In this document: positions 26,966 through 34,637 of the stretch, piece after piece
How the letters are laid out: every line of letters starts with the position of its first letter
Position numbering within the stretch: the stretch's first letter is position 1
Assembly (NCBI GenBank): GCA_945910645.1
Contig: CAMDZB010000005.1
Span: forward strand, 1-55,836
DNA length: 55,836 nucleotides
Source: an uncultured Spirochaetaceae bacterium
GTDB taxonomy: Bacteria > Spirochaetota > Spirochaetia > Sphaerochaetales > Sphaerochaetaceae
Direction: 5' to 3'
Translations under genes and position numbers: made by a program
The notes under the pieces: model-generated
The model's input: the letters and a program-made list of their open reading frames with translations, nothing else
Told to the model about the DNA's origin: nothing
Database searches by the model: none

Positions 26966-27910
26966 ATGACAAATAAACCAAAAACGCTATCAACAACATC
27001 AGCTGTTATCGAGTGCATACTCTTTTTGGAAAACAGAACATTAAGCATTGGTGAGATAGCACGCTTGTCTCACATCAGCGAAGACAGGGTTCAGGTATCC
27101 CTTGATGAGATAAAAGTTGCCCTTGATGAGGCATCACATGGAATCGTTCTTGAAAAGAGCGAGGAAGGATACCAGTTTGTTCCACGTACTACGCTATATG
27201 AACGCCTCAAACGAACATACGGAAAGAAGGTGGATACTCGCCTTTCAAGAGCCGCAATTGAAACGCTTACAATTATTGCATACAACCAGCCTGTTAAGAG
27301 ACGTGAAATCGACAACATCAGAGGCACAAACTCAGAGGATATTGTTAAGCGCCTAAGGGAGCTTGAATACATCAAAATTATCGATAAAACAGACGAGCCA
27401 GGACACCCTGCACGCTACGGAACCACACGTAAGTTCCTCTATGATTTCAACCTCAATTCAATTGCTGACCTTCCACGTCTTGATGAGGAGGATAGCGAGC
27501 GCTTTGAGGAGTTCGATGAGTATGGAAACGTGCTTACAGGTGCAGAGATTAAACGCCGTATGCGTATCGAAAACGACGAAATTGTTGATGATAGCGCACC
27601 TAAAATGGGCTCAAATGAAGAGTTGTTAGTAATCGATGAAACTGAGAATAAAGAGGCGCCTGACAATAAGAGTGATGCTGAACACAAGCCTGAGGCGCTT
27701 CTAATCAAGCACCAGAAAAACTACGCTGAGAGCAAAGAAAATGATGAAAACAACGACTTTGCCGATGGCTTTGAGAATGATGAGGATGCAAAAGACGCAT
27801 CGGATAGTGACGAACGTGAACCTGATAGCGAGGATGATGAAGACCGTGGCCTTAACATCAACTTAGATCAACTAGACCTATTTGGAGACGGTAACGACGA
27901 TGAAGAGTGA
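26966..27910 (+). CDS. scpB: Segregation and condensation protein B with long acidic tail
   Basis: Winged-helix partner of ScpA in condensin. Residues about 10-170 hold the two winged helices, with ETLTIIAYNQPVKRREIDNIRG near 95 and LRELEYIKIIDKTDEPGHPARYGTT near 130. The protein then runs on to 314 residues. The extra 120 or so are strongly acidic and low in complexity (many Asp, Glu and Asn), so probably disordered; typical ScpB is about 180-200 residues. The ATG follows scpA by 2 nt, and the 3' end overlaps the pseudouridine synthase gene by 11 nt. Confidence 0.9.
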   Translation: MTNKPKTLSTTSAVIECILFLENRTLSIGEIARLSHISEDRVQVSLDEIKVALDEASHGIVLEKSEEGYQFVPRTTLYERLKRTYGKKVDTRLSRAAIETLTIIAYNQPVKRREIDNIRGTNSEDIVKRLRELEYIKIIDKTDEPGHPARYGTTRKFLYDFNLNSIADLPRLDEEDSERFEEFDEYGNVLTGAEIKRRMRIENDEIVDDSAPKMGSNEELLVIDETENKEAPDNKSDAEHKPEALLIKHQKNYAESKENDENNDFADGFENDEDAKDASDSDEREPDSEDDEDRGLNINLDQLDLFGDGNDDEE

Positions 27911-28619
27911 CGCAAGAATACGTATTAACGCATACATCGCTGCATCAACATCCCTTTCGCGCCGTGCTAGCGACAAGGCAATCGAGGACAAGCGCGTATT
28001 ACTCAACGGTGCAATCGCAACCCTCGGTGACAGAGTAGGCGTAAACGACATAGTAACCCTTGATGGCGTTACAATCGAACCATACGAGAAACATACAACA
28101 TACGCTCTTAATAAGCCAAAAGGCTACGTATGCTCAAACGATGACCCGCACGCAAAGCACTTTGCACGCTCACTCGTAAAGGTGCCAGAGCAGGAACGTC
28201 TCCACTCGATCGGACGGCTTGATAAGGAAAGCGAGGGGCTCATCCTATTCACCACAGACGGATATCTTACAGAGCGTATCACGCATCCACGTAATCACAT
28301 TGAGAAGGAATACTACGTAAAAGCCACAAATCAGATTACACCACGCGATATCAAGGCACTCAGGTCTGGTATCATCGACAAGGGCGAAAAACTCCGCGTT
28401 AAAAGCGTCGAGCTCATGTCTAATAAGGAAGCCCTCCTTGTGCTTGAGGAAGGCAAGAATCGCGAAATTAGGCGCATGTTTGACTCACTCGAAAATCCCG
28501 TTCTTAAGCTTGTCAGGCTGCGTATTGGTGGTTACTCGATGCCATCTAATTTACCGCAGGGATCGTATGTCAGGCTCACTGACTCGGATCTTGCCAATTT
28601 AACTAAGAAAATAGATTAG
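27900..28619 (+). CDS. rluB: RsuA/RluB-family pseudouridine synthase
   Basis: A 239-residue rRNA pseudouridine synthase. It has an N-terminal S4 RNA-binding domain (RINAYIAASTSLSRRASDKAI, residues about 6-65) and a catalytic domain with the Asp in GRLDKESEGLILFTTDG near 105, plus EGKNREIRRMF near 185. Position after scpAB is the common bacterial arrangement for rluB. I chose the ATG at 27900, which has GGAG upstream inside scpB, over a TTG-type start at 27882. RsuA or RluE/F specificity cannot be excluded. A large terminator follows. Confidence 0.88.
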   Translation: MKSDARIRINAYIAASTSLSRRASDKAIEDKRVLLNGAIATLGDRVGVNDIVTLDGVTIEPYEKHTTYALNKPKGYVCSNDDPHAKHFARSLVKVPEQERLHSIGRLDKESEGLILFTTDGYLTERITHPRNHIEKEYYVKATNQITPRDIKALRSGIIDKGEKLRVKSVELMSNKEALLVLEEGKNREIRRMFDSLENPVLKLVRLRIGGYSMPSNLPQGSYVRLTDSDLANLTKKID

Positions 28620-28631
28620 AATATTAATAAC

Positions 28632-28700
28632 ACCACTGGACAGGTTGAATACTCTAGGCAATTCGTAGCCTCTAATATTCACTAATTCAGTGGTTTTTTT
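28632..28700 (+). terminator. Compound stem terminator of the surE-scpAB-rluB operon
   Basis: An outer stem ACCACTG/CAGTGGT (28632-28638 with 28688-28694) runs into a T7 tract. It encloses an inner interrupted hairpin (GAATA/TATTC and AGGC/GCCT). It is longer and more elaborate than a simple terminator, so a terminator-ended small RNA is an alternative. Confidence 0.75.
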
Positions 28701-28740
28701 ATCAGATGACATACTCTGAGAGGAATAGTTGTCTAGATTA

Positions 28741-28898
28741 TTCCTGGATGGCACTGCGAGTTTAAGGCTCAGGTCAGGAATAGCACATACCTGCGAGTTT
28801 GAGCGATTATTATTGGATGATACGTACCTAGCGAGTTTGAGAGATTATTATTGGATGATACGCATCTAGTGATTTTAAGACTCGGGATGGCACTGTGA
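28741..28898. repeat. Degenerate tandem repeats
   Basis: The stretch between the rluB terminator and the structured element is made of degenerate units starting G(C/T)GAGTTT. The clearest pair is two adjacent 38-bp units, 28793-28830 and 28831-28868, differing at three positions. Weaker units begin near 28755, 28869 and 28895, and GGATGGCACTG occurs twice (28746 and 28886). The last unit grades into the 5' strand of the structured element. No ORF is present, and repeats without unique spacers exclude a CRISPR array. Confidence 0.75.
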
Positions 28899-29016
28899 GT
28901 TTGATATTCGGGATGAATAACGAGGAAGCAAACCTAGCCCTAACGCAGGACATACCTTTGTGGTAGGCCAAGTGGGCTATGGTGCAGGTGACAAAGTTAG
29001 ACGCCCGAGATCAAAC
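28899..29016 (+). ncRNA. Structured RNA-like element, copy A (family unknown)
   Basis: Nested helices: GTTTGAT/ATCAAAC (28899-28905 with 29010-29016), CGGG/CCCG (28909-28912 with 29004-29007), TAAC/GTTA (28918-28921 with 28996-28999), and TAGCCC/GGGCTA (28935-28940 with 28974-28979). These enclose a near-invariant core, GGACATACCTTTGTGGTAGG, with a TACC/GGTA hairpin. Copy B keeps every helix, with the inner one changed to CCGCCC/GGGCGG by compensatory substitutions. A shared tail (CCCGCAGATTCA) continues to about 29037. It lies 100 nt upstream of clpB, but a possible clpB promoter lies in between. The strand is inferred from the downstream genes. Confidence 0.7.
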
Positions 29017-29045
29017 GAGCCCGCAGATTCAACGAGCAAAAAAAA

Positions 29046-29073
29046 TTGGCATGAAATTTGCATGTAATAGATT
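29046..29073 (+). promoter_or_regulatory. Candidate clpB promoter
   Basis: TTGGCA (29046-29051), 16-nt spacer, TAGATT (29068-29073). It is followed by a 12-bp direct repeat (TTAATGTACGAG twice, about 29072-29095) that could be an operator, then GGGAGG before the ATG. No CIRCE element is seen. Confidence 0.42.
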
Positions 29074-29115
29074 AATGTACGAGTTAATGTACGAGAAAAA
29101 TGGGAGGAACAGCTT

Positions 29116-31260
29116 ATGAACAACAACAATTACTACAACAATAATACAAACGAGGAGCAGTCGCCACTACAGCGCTTCTGCCGCAACCTAACAGAGGAGG
29201 CACGTAAGGGAAAGCTCGACCCTGTGATCGGACGAAACGATGAGATTCGCCGTGTGATAGAGGTGCTATCAAGACGTACTAAAAACAACCCAGTGCTGAT
29301 CGGTGAACCGGGAGTTGGTAAAACCGCAGTTGTTGAAGGATTATCGCTTCGTATCGCATCAGGAGACGTGAGTGACTCACTTAAGGATAAGGATATCATG
29401 GCGCTTGATATGGGTGCACTTGTGGCAGGAGCAAAGTACCAGGGCGAGTTTGAGGAGAGACTCAAGGGCGTGATTAATGCCGTTCAGGAATCGGATGGTA
29501 AAATCATACTCTTCATTGATGAACTTCACACAATAGTTGGCGCCGGAGCTGCAGGCTCAGGAGGACAGGGCGCAAGCGATTTACTCAAGCCTGCCCTTGC
29601 AAGAGGCACCCTACATGCAATCGGTGCAACAACGCTTGATGAATACAGAAAATATATCGAAAAGGACAAAGCGCTTGAGAGACGTTTCCAGCCGGTTTAT
29701 ACAGGTGAGCCTAGCGTTGAGGATAGCATAGCCATACTTAGAGGCCTTAAAGAGAAGTATGAAGTGCACCACGGTGTTAGAATCACAGACGAGGCTATTA
29801 TCGCTGCTGTAACACTATCAGAACGCTACATTACAAACAGATTCTTACCGGATAAGGCAATAGACCTTGTTGATGAGGCTGCAAGTAAGCTTAAGATTGA
29901 ACTTGAAAGCCAGCCGTCTGAACTTGACAGCGCAGAGCGTAAACTACTGCTCCTATCAATCGAGAAACAGGCGCTATCAAAAGAGAAGGATGAAAAGTCA
30001 AAAGAGAAGATGAAGAAACTCGAGAGCGACATCGAGGAATGCACCAAGAACCGCGATGAACTTAAGGCAAAGTGGCTTGAGGAGAAAGAGGTGATTTCAT
30101 CAATCCAGAAGGCTAAAAAACGCTTAGATGAGCTCAAAACAGAAGAGAATATCGCCATGAGAGACGGTGAACTATCAAAGGCTGCAGAGATAAAGTACGC
30201 CAAGATGCCAAAGGCAGAGGAAGAGCTTAAAACCTTAAGTGACAAGATGAAAAAGCAGGGTCACGGTGCGCTTTTAAGGGAGGAGGTGCGCGAGGATGAT
30301 ATTGCAGAGGTAGTGGCAGCATGGACTGGCATTCCTGTATCAAAGATGCTCTCATCTGAGAAAGAGAAGTACATCAAGCTTGAGGAGATTCTAAAAGCGC
30401 AGGTTGTGGGGCAGGATGAGGCCATAAAGAGCGTCGCTAATGCAATCAGACGTAATAAAGCAGGCGTGAGCGATGGAAATAGACCTATGGGTACATTCCT
30501 ATTCCTCGGTCCTACAGGAGTTGGTAAGACTTACCTTGCAGAGACGCTTGCTGAATTCCTGTTCAATACCAAAAAGGCACTTACGGTAATCGATATGAGC
30601 GAGTACATGGAAAAGCACTCAGTCTCAAGGCTTATCGGTGCGCCTCCAGGATATGTGGGATATGAGGAAGGCGGTCAGCTTACAGAAGTGGTGAGAAGAC
30701 GCCCATACTCTGTGATCCTCTTTGATGAGATTGAAAAAGCCCATAGCGACGTGTTTAACCTGTTTTTACAGCTGTTTGACGAGGGAAGACTCACAGACGG
30801 TCAGGGAAGAACAGTTGACTTTACCAACACAATCATCATCATGACGAGCAACCTTGGAAGCAGTGAAATACTTGAGGCTGCAAACGAAACGGATGCAAGA
30901 AACGCAGTTCTTGAAGAGGTAACAAGGGCGTTTAAGCCTGAGTTAATCAACAGAATCGATTCGATTGTAGTCTTCAACAGATTACACGAGAAGGAGCTTT
31001 CTGAGATCGTTAACTTACAGCTTGAAAAGCTTAAGGCAAGGCTTCTTTCGAAGAACATCGAGATTTCGTGGAACGAGAGCGTAAACAAGGCCATCCTTTC
31101 ATCAGGACTCGACCTTGAATATGGAGCACGCCCGATTAAAAGGGCAATACAGAACCTTGTTGAGAACCCGCTTGCCACAGCCATTGTAAGCGATGAGGTG
31201 TCGGACGGGGATAAGGTTAAACTCTCATACACCAAAAACGGTCTTAAGATCGATAAATAA
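29116..31260 (+). CDS. clpB: ClpB-type disaggregase lacking the N domain
   Basis: AAA+ chaperone that, with DnaK, extracts proteins from aggregates. The 714-residue product opens with an Asn/Tyr-rich stretch of about 12 residues and goes almost directly into the first ATPase domain (Walker A GEPGVGKT near 60, Walker [14 protein letters not shown] near 135). A coiled-coil middle domain at about 275-400 marks ClpB rather than ClpA or ClpC. The second ATPase domain has GPTGVGKT near 475 and [10 protein letters not shown] near 540. The substrate-binding Clp N domain is missing; the length matches the short ClpB form made elsewhere by internal initiation. The strong GGGAGG site fixes the start. 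Confidence 0.9.
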   Translation: MNNNNYYNNNTNEEQSPLQRFCRNLTEEARKGKLDPVIGRNDEIRRVIEVLSRRTKNNPVLIGEPGVGKTAVVEGLSLRIASGDVSDSLKDKDIMALDMGALVAGAKYQGEFEERLKGVINAVQESDGKIILFIDELHTIVGAGAAGSGGQGASDLLKPALARGTLHAIGATTLDEYRKYIEKDKALERRFQPVYTGEPSVEDSIAILRGLKEKYEVHHGVRITDEAIIAAVTLSERYITNRFLPDKAIDLVDEAASKLKIELESQPSELDSAERKLLLLSIEKQALSKEKDEKSKEKMKKLESDIEECTKNRDELKAKWLEEKEVISSIQKAKKRLDELKTEENIAMRDGELSKAAEIKYAKMPKAEEELKTLSDKMKKQGHGALLREEVREDDIAEVVAAWTGIPVSKMLSSEKEKYIKLEEILKAQVVGQDEAIKSVANAIRRNKAGVSDGNRPMGTFLFLGPTGVGKTYLAETLAEFLFNTKKALTVIDMSEYMEKHSVSRLIGAPPGYVGYEEGGQLTEVVRRRPYSVILFDEIEKAHSDVFNLFLQLFDEGRLTDGQGRTVDFTNTIIIMTSNLGSSEILEAANETDARNAVLEEVTRAFKPELINRIDSIVVFNRLHEKELSEIVNLQLEKLKARLLSKNIEISWNESVNKAILSSGLDLEYGARPIKRAIQNLVENPLATAIVSDEVSDGDKVKLSYTKNGLKIDK

Positions 31261-31266
31261 AACAGA

Positions 31267-31298
31267 AGGGGTGCAAGGGCGACTTTGCGCTCCTTTTT
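31267..31298 (+). terminator. Rho-independent terminator of clpB
   Basis: A stem of about 10 bp (AGGGGTGCAA with TTGCGCTCCT, including G-T pairs) followed by TTTTT. Confidence 0.75.
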
Positions 31299-31299
31299 A

Positions 31300-31328
31300 T
31301 TGAAAAGAATGCAATTCTATGGTAGTGT
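31300..31328 (+). promoter_or_regulatory. Promoter of the double immunophilin gene
   Basis: TTGAAA (31300-31305), 17-nt spacer, TAGTGT (31323-31328). The predicted leader of about 20 nt contains GAGGAAGG before the ATG at 31357, so this promoter makes a leadered message, unlike several others with the same -35. Confidence 0.55.
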
Positions 31329-31356
31329 AAAAACATAAGGTGTTTTGAGGAAGGTT

Positions 31357-32397
31357 ATGAGCAGAAAAATTACAACAATACTAATTGTACTATTAGTTGC
31401 ATTAACAGTTTTCGGAGCAAGAAACAAAAACAAGGAGATTAAAAGCAATATGAGTAACAGCATCACAAAAGACGGAATGTACGCAGTAATATCAACAGAC
31501 AAGGGCGACATCACACTTGAGCTTGAATATAAGAAATGCCCAATGACAGTGATGAACTTTGTAGGACTTGCAGAGGGTAAGTTCAGCGTAACAAAGGGGA
31601 AGCCATTCTACGATGGACTTAAGTTCCACAGGGTTATTCCAAACTTCATGATTCAGGGAGGCGACCCAAAGGGTAACGGAACAGGAGGCCCAGGGTATAA
31701 ATTCCCAGATGAATTTGATAAGACTCTACGCCACGACGGACCTGGAGTGCTCTCAATGGCAAACGCAGGGCCTGGAACAAACGGAAGCCAGTTCTTCATC
31801 ACACACGTATCAACTCCATGGCTTGATGACCATCACACAGTATTTGGCCGCGTGATTGAGGGGCAGAGCGTTGTGGATTCAATCGTGCAGGGTGACACCA
31901 TAAAGAGCATTCGCATTGTCAGAGTTGGTAAGGATGCAGAGAGCTTTGAAGTGAGCGATAAGGCATTCGAAAGGGTAAAGCTTGAGGTAGAGAAGAAAGA
32001 AGAGGAAAAGCTTAGGAAGGAGCAGGAAGAGCAGATTAACGCAATCAAGGCACAGTATCCAAACGCTGAAAAGACCGCATCAGGACTCATGTATGTGATC
32101 ACAAAAGAAGGCAGTGGAGATGCTCATCCAAAGATGGGTACTACAGTCAAAGTACACTACGAAGGACGCCTACTTGACGGCACAGTATTCGATTCAAGTA
32201 TCAAGAGAGGCGAGCCACTATCGTTCCGCCTTGGTGAGGTGATTGAGGGATGGAACGAAGGCCTACAGCTTATGAAGAAGGGCGAGCACCGCACGCTTAT
32301 TATTCCACCAGATCTTGGATACGGCAAGAACGGAGTCCCAGGCGTGATTCCAGGGTCAAGCTGGCTTGTATTCGACGTACAATTATTAGACTTCTAA
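31357..32397 (+). CDS. Cyclophilin-FKBP fusion peptidyl-prolyl isomerase
   Basis: A 346-residue protein fusing two unrelated prolyl-isomerase families. An N-terminal hydrophobic segment (about 5-22) suggests export or membrane anchoring. A cyclophilin domain spans about 40-190 ([24 protein letters not shown]). A charged, probably coiled-coil linker covers about 200-235. An FKBP domain spans about 245-346 ([26 protein letters not shown]). Dual-family immunophilins are known in a few bacteria, including spirochaetes. The role is probably folding of envelope or periplasmic proteins. The ATG at 31357 has GAGGAAGG upstream; an upstream TTG at 31345 is rejected. Confidence 0.9.
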   Translation: MSRKITTILIVLLVALTVFGARNKNKEIKSNMSNSITKDGMYAVISTDKGDITLELEYKKCPMTVMNFVGLAEGKFSVTKGKPFYDGLKFHRVIPNFMIQGGDPKGNGTGGPGYKFPDEFDKTLRHDGPGVLSMANAGPGTNGSQFFITHVSTPWLDDHHTVFGRVIEGQSVVDSIVQGDTIKSIRIVRVGKDAESFEVSDKAFERVKLEVEKKEEEKLRKEQEEQINAIKAQYPNAEKTASGLMYVITKEGSGDAHPKMGTTVKVHYEGRLLDGTVFDSSIKRGEPLSFRLGEVIEGWNEGLQLMKKGEHRTLIIPPDLGYGKNGVPGVIPGSSWLVFDVQLLDF

Positions 32398-32421
32398 TTG
32401 GAGACATCTAAGGTTAAATTT

Positions 32422-32952
32422 ATGGAAACAGAGAATTCAGTTTTAGTCGTTGTAGACATGCAGAACGATTTTGTATACGGCGCTTTAGGATCAGAGGACG
32501 CGAGGGCGATCGTTCCCGCGGTTGTAGATAGAGTTAAGAACTTTAAGGGGAGCGTGGTATTCACTATGGATACCCACTCCTCAGATTACCTTCAAACTGA
32601 GGAAGGAAGGATGCTACCTGTAGTTCACTGCGTAAAGGGCGAGGATGGACACAAGATCATTGCGGAGCTTAATGAGTATACAAAGGGTCAAAAAGTGATA
32701 GAAAAGCCCACGTTTGGATCCGTAGAACTCGGTGAGTATTTACTTAAGCTTAACGCATCAAAACCCATCGATAAGATCTATTTTGTAGGCCTATGTACAG
32801 ACATCTGCGTTGTATCAAACGTGCTACTTGCAAGGGCATTTTTAAAGGATGTTCCTCTCTATGTCGAGAAGGATCTTACAGCAGGAACAAGCGATGAGAA
32901 TTACAATGCATCCCTTGCTGTGATGAGGTCATGCCTTGTAAACATCGAGTAA
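32422..32952 (+). CDS. Isochorismatase-family cysteine hydrolase (nicotinamidase-like)
   Basis: A 176-residue cytoplasmic amidohydrolase. The catalytic Asp lies in VVVDMQNDF near residue 11, Lys in VIEKPTFGS near 90, and the Cys nucleophile in FVGLCTDICVVSN near 130, followed by the usual cis-peptide region. The Asp in TMDTHSSDY and the following His fit the metal-binding residues of nicotinamidases, so conversion of nicotinamide to nicotinate (PncA) is the best guess. The ATG at 32422 has AAGG upstream; an earlier TTG at 32398 directly follows the immunophilin stop. Probably co-transcribed with the immunophilin gene. Confidence 0.8.
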   Translation: METENSVLVVVDMQNDFVYGALGSEDARAIVPAVVDRVKNFKGSVVFTMDTHSSDYLQTEEGRMLPVVHCVKGEDGHKIIAELNEYTKGQKVIEKPTFGSVELGEYLLKLNASKPIDKIYFVGLCTDICVVSNVLLARAFLKDVPLYVEKDLTAGTSDENYNASLAVMRSCLVNIE

Positions 32953-32980
32953 GGCTAGGATTAATCTGCAAATACAGAAA

Positions 32981-33580
32981 TCAGTCAATTTTAAACGTCA
33001 AACGATGGTAAGGTGTATAGCCGTACCTTTTTATTTTATCAATGTGATCGGCAGTTCCGTATCCCTTATGCTTTTCAAAGCCGTAGAGAGGGTAGCGGTG
33101 AGAGAGAAGCTTCATGAACTTGTCACGCTCTGTCTTTGCAAGGATGCTTGCTGCCATTATCTCAGGAATTTTACTGTCGCCCTTCACAATGGCTTCAACG
33201 GTTATTCTATTTTGCGAAAACAATGGGTTATCCATCTCTTTTAGAAATGTTGGAATGCGATTGCCATCAACCATAAAGTGTAGGTTTTTAATATCAGTTT
33301 TTTGAAGTAGTACGTCTGTGGCTCTCTCCATTGCAAGAAAGGTTGCGTTTAGGATGTTTATAGAGTCTATGGTTTTATTGTCAACAAATCCGATGCCCCA
33401 GATTGCCTTTCCCTTTATGATTGGAGTAAGTTCATCCCGCTTCTTTTCGCTGAGCTTCTTACTGTCGTTAAGACCGTCTATCATAACGCCCTCGGGGAGG
33501 ATAACAGCGGCTGCCACAACAGGACCTGCAAGCGGACCTCTTCCTGCCTCATCTATACCAACTATAACTGATTTACCCAT
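32981..33580 (-). CDS. rnhB: Ribonuclease HII
   Basis: Endonuclease that removes ribonucleotides from DNA and RNA primers. About 199 residues, normal for the family, with VGIDEAGRGPLAGPVVAAAV at the N-terminus carrying the Asp-Glu metal ligands, a further Asp in VDGNRIP near 105, and GYGTADHI near 180. I chose the ATG at 33580 because it gives the family N-terminus. A promoter (TTGAAT, 17 nt, TAGCGT) ends 7 nt upstream, predicting a leaderless message; a 30-residue upstream extension to 33670 is rejected. The 5' region is duplicated at 34486-34575. Confidence 0.92.
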   Translation of the reverse strand: MGKSVIVGIDEAGRGPLAGPVVAAAVILPEGVMIDGLNDSKKLSEKKRDELTPIIKGKAIWGIGFVDNKTIDSINILNATFLAMERATDVLLQKTDIKNLHFMVDGNRIPTFLKEMDNPLFSQNRITVEAIVKGDSKIPEIMAASILAKTERDKFMKLLSHRYPLYGFEKHKGYGTADHIDKIKRYGYTPYHRLTFKID

Positions 33581-33650
33581 TTCTTTTACGCTAATGTTAA
33601 ATCTCCAATTATTCAATGTCGTTTGTGAATTTTCTTTATTTTTTGCACTT
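33576..33650. repeat. 75-bp direct repeat, rnhB-proximal copy
   Basis: This segment covers the rnhB start codon and promoter. It recurs at 34501-34575 with 73 of 75 identical positions. The two copies bracket the toxin-antitoxin pair, with a repeat unit of 925 bp. Confidence 0.9.
33588..33616 (-). promoter_or_regulatory. Promoter for a leaderless rnhB mRNA
   Basis: On the minus strand, TTGAAT (33611-33616), 17-nt spacer, TAGCGT (33588-33593), then 7 nt to the ATG at 33580. Confidence 0.55.
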
Positions 33651-33673
33651 ACGCTGATGAATGACGACATGAT

Positions 33674-33949
33674 TCAACCAAATAAATCACTATGAGAACC
33701 AGTTCGTGTTAAAGTCAATATCAATTGTTTATTGTCTATTTTATATATAAGAAGCCAATCAGGTTGAATGTGACATTCTCGATATCCTTTGAAATTACCT
33801 GTCAATTCATGATCCTTGTATTTTTCATCAAGTTTTTGACAAGATGCAAGCTTATTCACGACCTCGCTTATTAAATTCATATTATACTTTCTTTTCATTA
33901 ACAATTTAAGGTCTTTACGAAAAGAACTAGTCTGTTTAATTTCAAGCAT
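33674..33949 (-). CDS. YafQ/RelE-family mRNA-interferase toxin
   Basis: A 91-residue basic protein of the RelE/YafQ superfamily, ribosome-dependent mRNA endonucleases. The C-terminal half has the YafQ pattern: HELTGNFKGYRECHIQPDW near 50, LLIYKI, and the ending LTRTGSHSDLF with the catalytic-type His near 87. The ATG at 33949 overlaps the antitoxin stop by one base (TGATG), the normal order for DinJ-YafQ systems; a TTG one codon earlier is not needed. The module lies between a 75-bp direct repeat. Confidence 0.88.
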   Translation of the reverse strand: MLEIKQTSSFRKDLKLLMKRKYNMNLISEVVNKLASCQKLDEKYKDHELTGNFKGYRECHIQPDWLLIYKIDNKQLILTLTRTGSHSDLFG

Positions 33950-34215
33950 CAATTAACTTCCTTGAGAATCTCTTCAAAGGAAGAATAACCTTTATAATTT
34001 TCTGGATGGGTTAATATCTCCTCTGTTTCCCTCATTGCCGCCAAGGTTTTAGCATTTGGAATTTCTGCAGTGAGCTCAAAAGGGATTCTTCTTTCACGTC
34101 CTATTCTCTTCAAGTAGATATTGATTGCCGATGAAAGAGAGATTCCTATGTCTTTACATACATTTTCAGCTTCTTTTTTAACATTATCATCAATTCTTAT
34201 AGAAATTTGGCTCAT
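33949..34215 (-). CDS. RelB/DinJ-family antitoxin
   Basis: An 88-residue antitoxin with an N-terminal ribbon-helix-helix DNA-binding region (SQISIRIDDNVKKEAENVCK, then LSSAINIYLKRI) and a C-terminal tail that would wrap the toxin. It should bind its own promoter and repress the pair. GAGGTGAGG precedes the ATG, and a promoter lies at 34234-34262. It is co-transcribed with, and translationally coupled to, the toxin. Confidence 0.88.
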   Translation of the reverse strand: MSQISIRIDDNVKKEAENVCKDIGISLSSAINIYLKRIGRERRIPFELTAEIPNAKTLAAMRETEEILTHPENYKGYSSFEEILKEVN

Positions 34216-34233
34216 ATCCTCACCTCTTAATTA

Positions 34234-34262
34234 ATTTTAAGAAATAGAGTAGAAAATGTAAA
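34234..34262 (-). promoter_or_regulatory. Toxin-antitoxin promoter
   Basis: On the minus strand, TTTACA (34257-34262), 17-nt spacer, TAAAAT (34234-34239). The AT-rich palindromic AATTAATT next to the -10 is a possible antitoxin operator. Confidence 0.5.
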
Positions 34263-34321
34263 GCAATTGTATATCATAATCCTATACAAGCATTTTATCA
34301 AGCAAAGGAGGCGTTCTGAAC

Positions 34322-34429
34322 ATGGCTGAGATGATAAGCGTTAAGGCATACATCTCTCAAATACCCAAAATTGCCTATATCCTCAACAGCTTTGGGAACG
34401 CCTGCAACAAGGCGCTGAGTTCGAAGTGA
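34322..34429 (+). CDS. Possible 35-residue ORF or gene remnant
   Basis: A short reading frame begins MAEMISVKAYI and ends ACNKALSSK. AAAGGAGG lies about 10 nt before the ATG, a better ribosome site than many genes here have. I recognise no family. It lies inside the 925-bp unit flanked by the direct repeat, so it may be the start of a gene lost in the rearrangement rather than a functional small protein. Confidence 0.25.
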   Translation: MAEMISVKAYISQIPKIAYILNSFGNACNKALSSK

Positions 34430-34485
34430 TGTTATTCGTTAAAAAGCCTAGATTGCACAATTAAATCGATATCTCAGCGTGTTTA

Positions 34486-34575
34486 TTGGAGCAAGTTCAT
34501 CCCATTTCTTTTACGCTAATATTAAATCTCCAATTATTCAATGCCGTTTGTGAATTTTCTTTATTTTTTGCACTT
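34486..34575 (-). pseudogene. Deleted fragment of rnhB with its promoter
   Basis: Bases 34486-34503 match an internal rnhB segment (33421-33438) with one change, and 34501-34575 match 33576-33650 at 73 of 75 positions. Relative to rnhB, 140 bp are missing between the two parts, at a junction where both sides read CCC. The scrap keeps the rnhB promoter (TTGAAT and TAGCGT) but no coding capacity. It directly precedes the promoter region of the alcohol dehydrogenase gene. Confidence 0.85.
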
Positions 34576-34637
34576 TATCAAGTATAATTATGTGAAGGGG
34601 TTGGGATACCCTTTATTCTTAAAATAGGAGGTGCATA

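Noticed and set aside
28793-28868. Tandem 38-bp repeats as a possible CRISPR array
   Set aside because: The units are directly adjacent with no unique spacers, only two are close copies, and no cas gene is present.
28899-29016. Element A as SAM, TPP, cobalamin, c-di-GMP or glycine riboswitch, or as tmRNA or 6S RNA
   Set aside because: None of the consensus boxes I know for these families is present.
29826-30245. Long Ser/Phe-rich minus-strand frame opposite clpB
   Set aside because: It is the mirror of the coiled-coil middle domain, whose Lys/Glu codons give Phe/Ser on the other strand.
33581-33670. Extended N-terminus of RNase HII
   Set aside because: The family N-terminus begins at 33580, a promoter fits just upstream, and the extra part is the repeated, probably non-coding segment.
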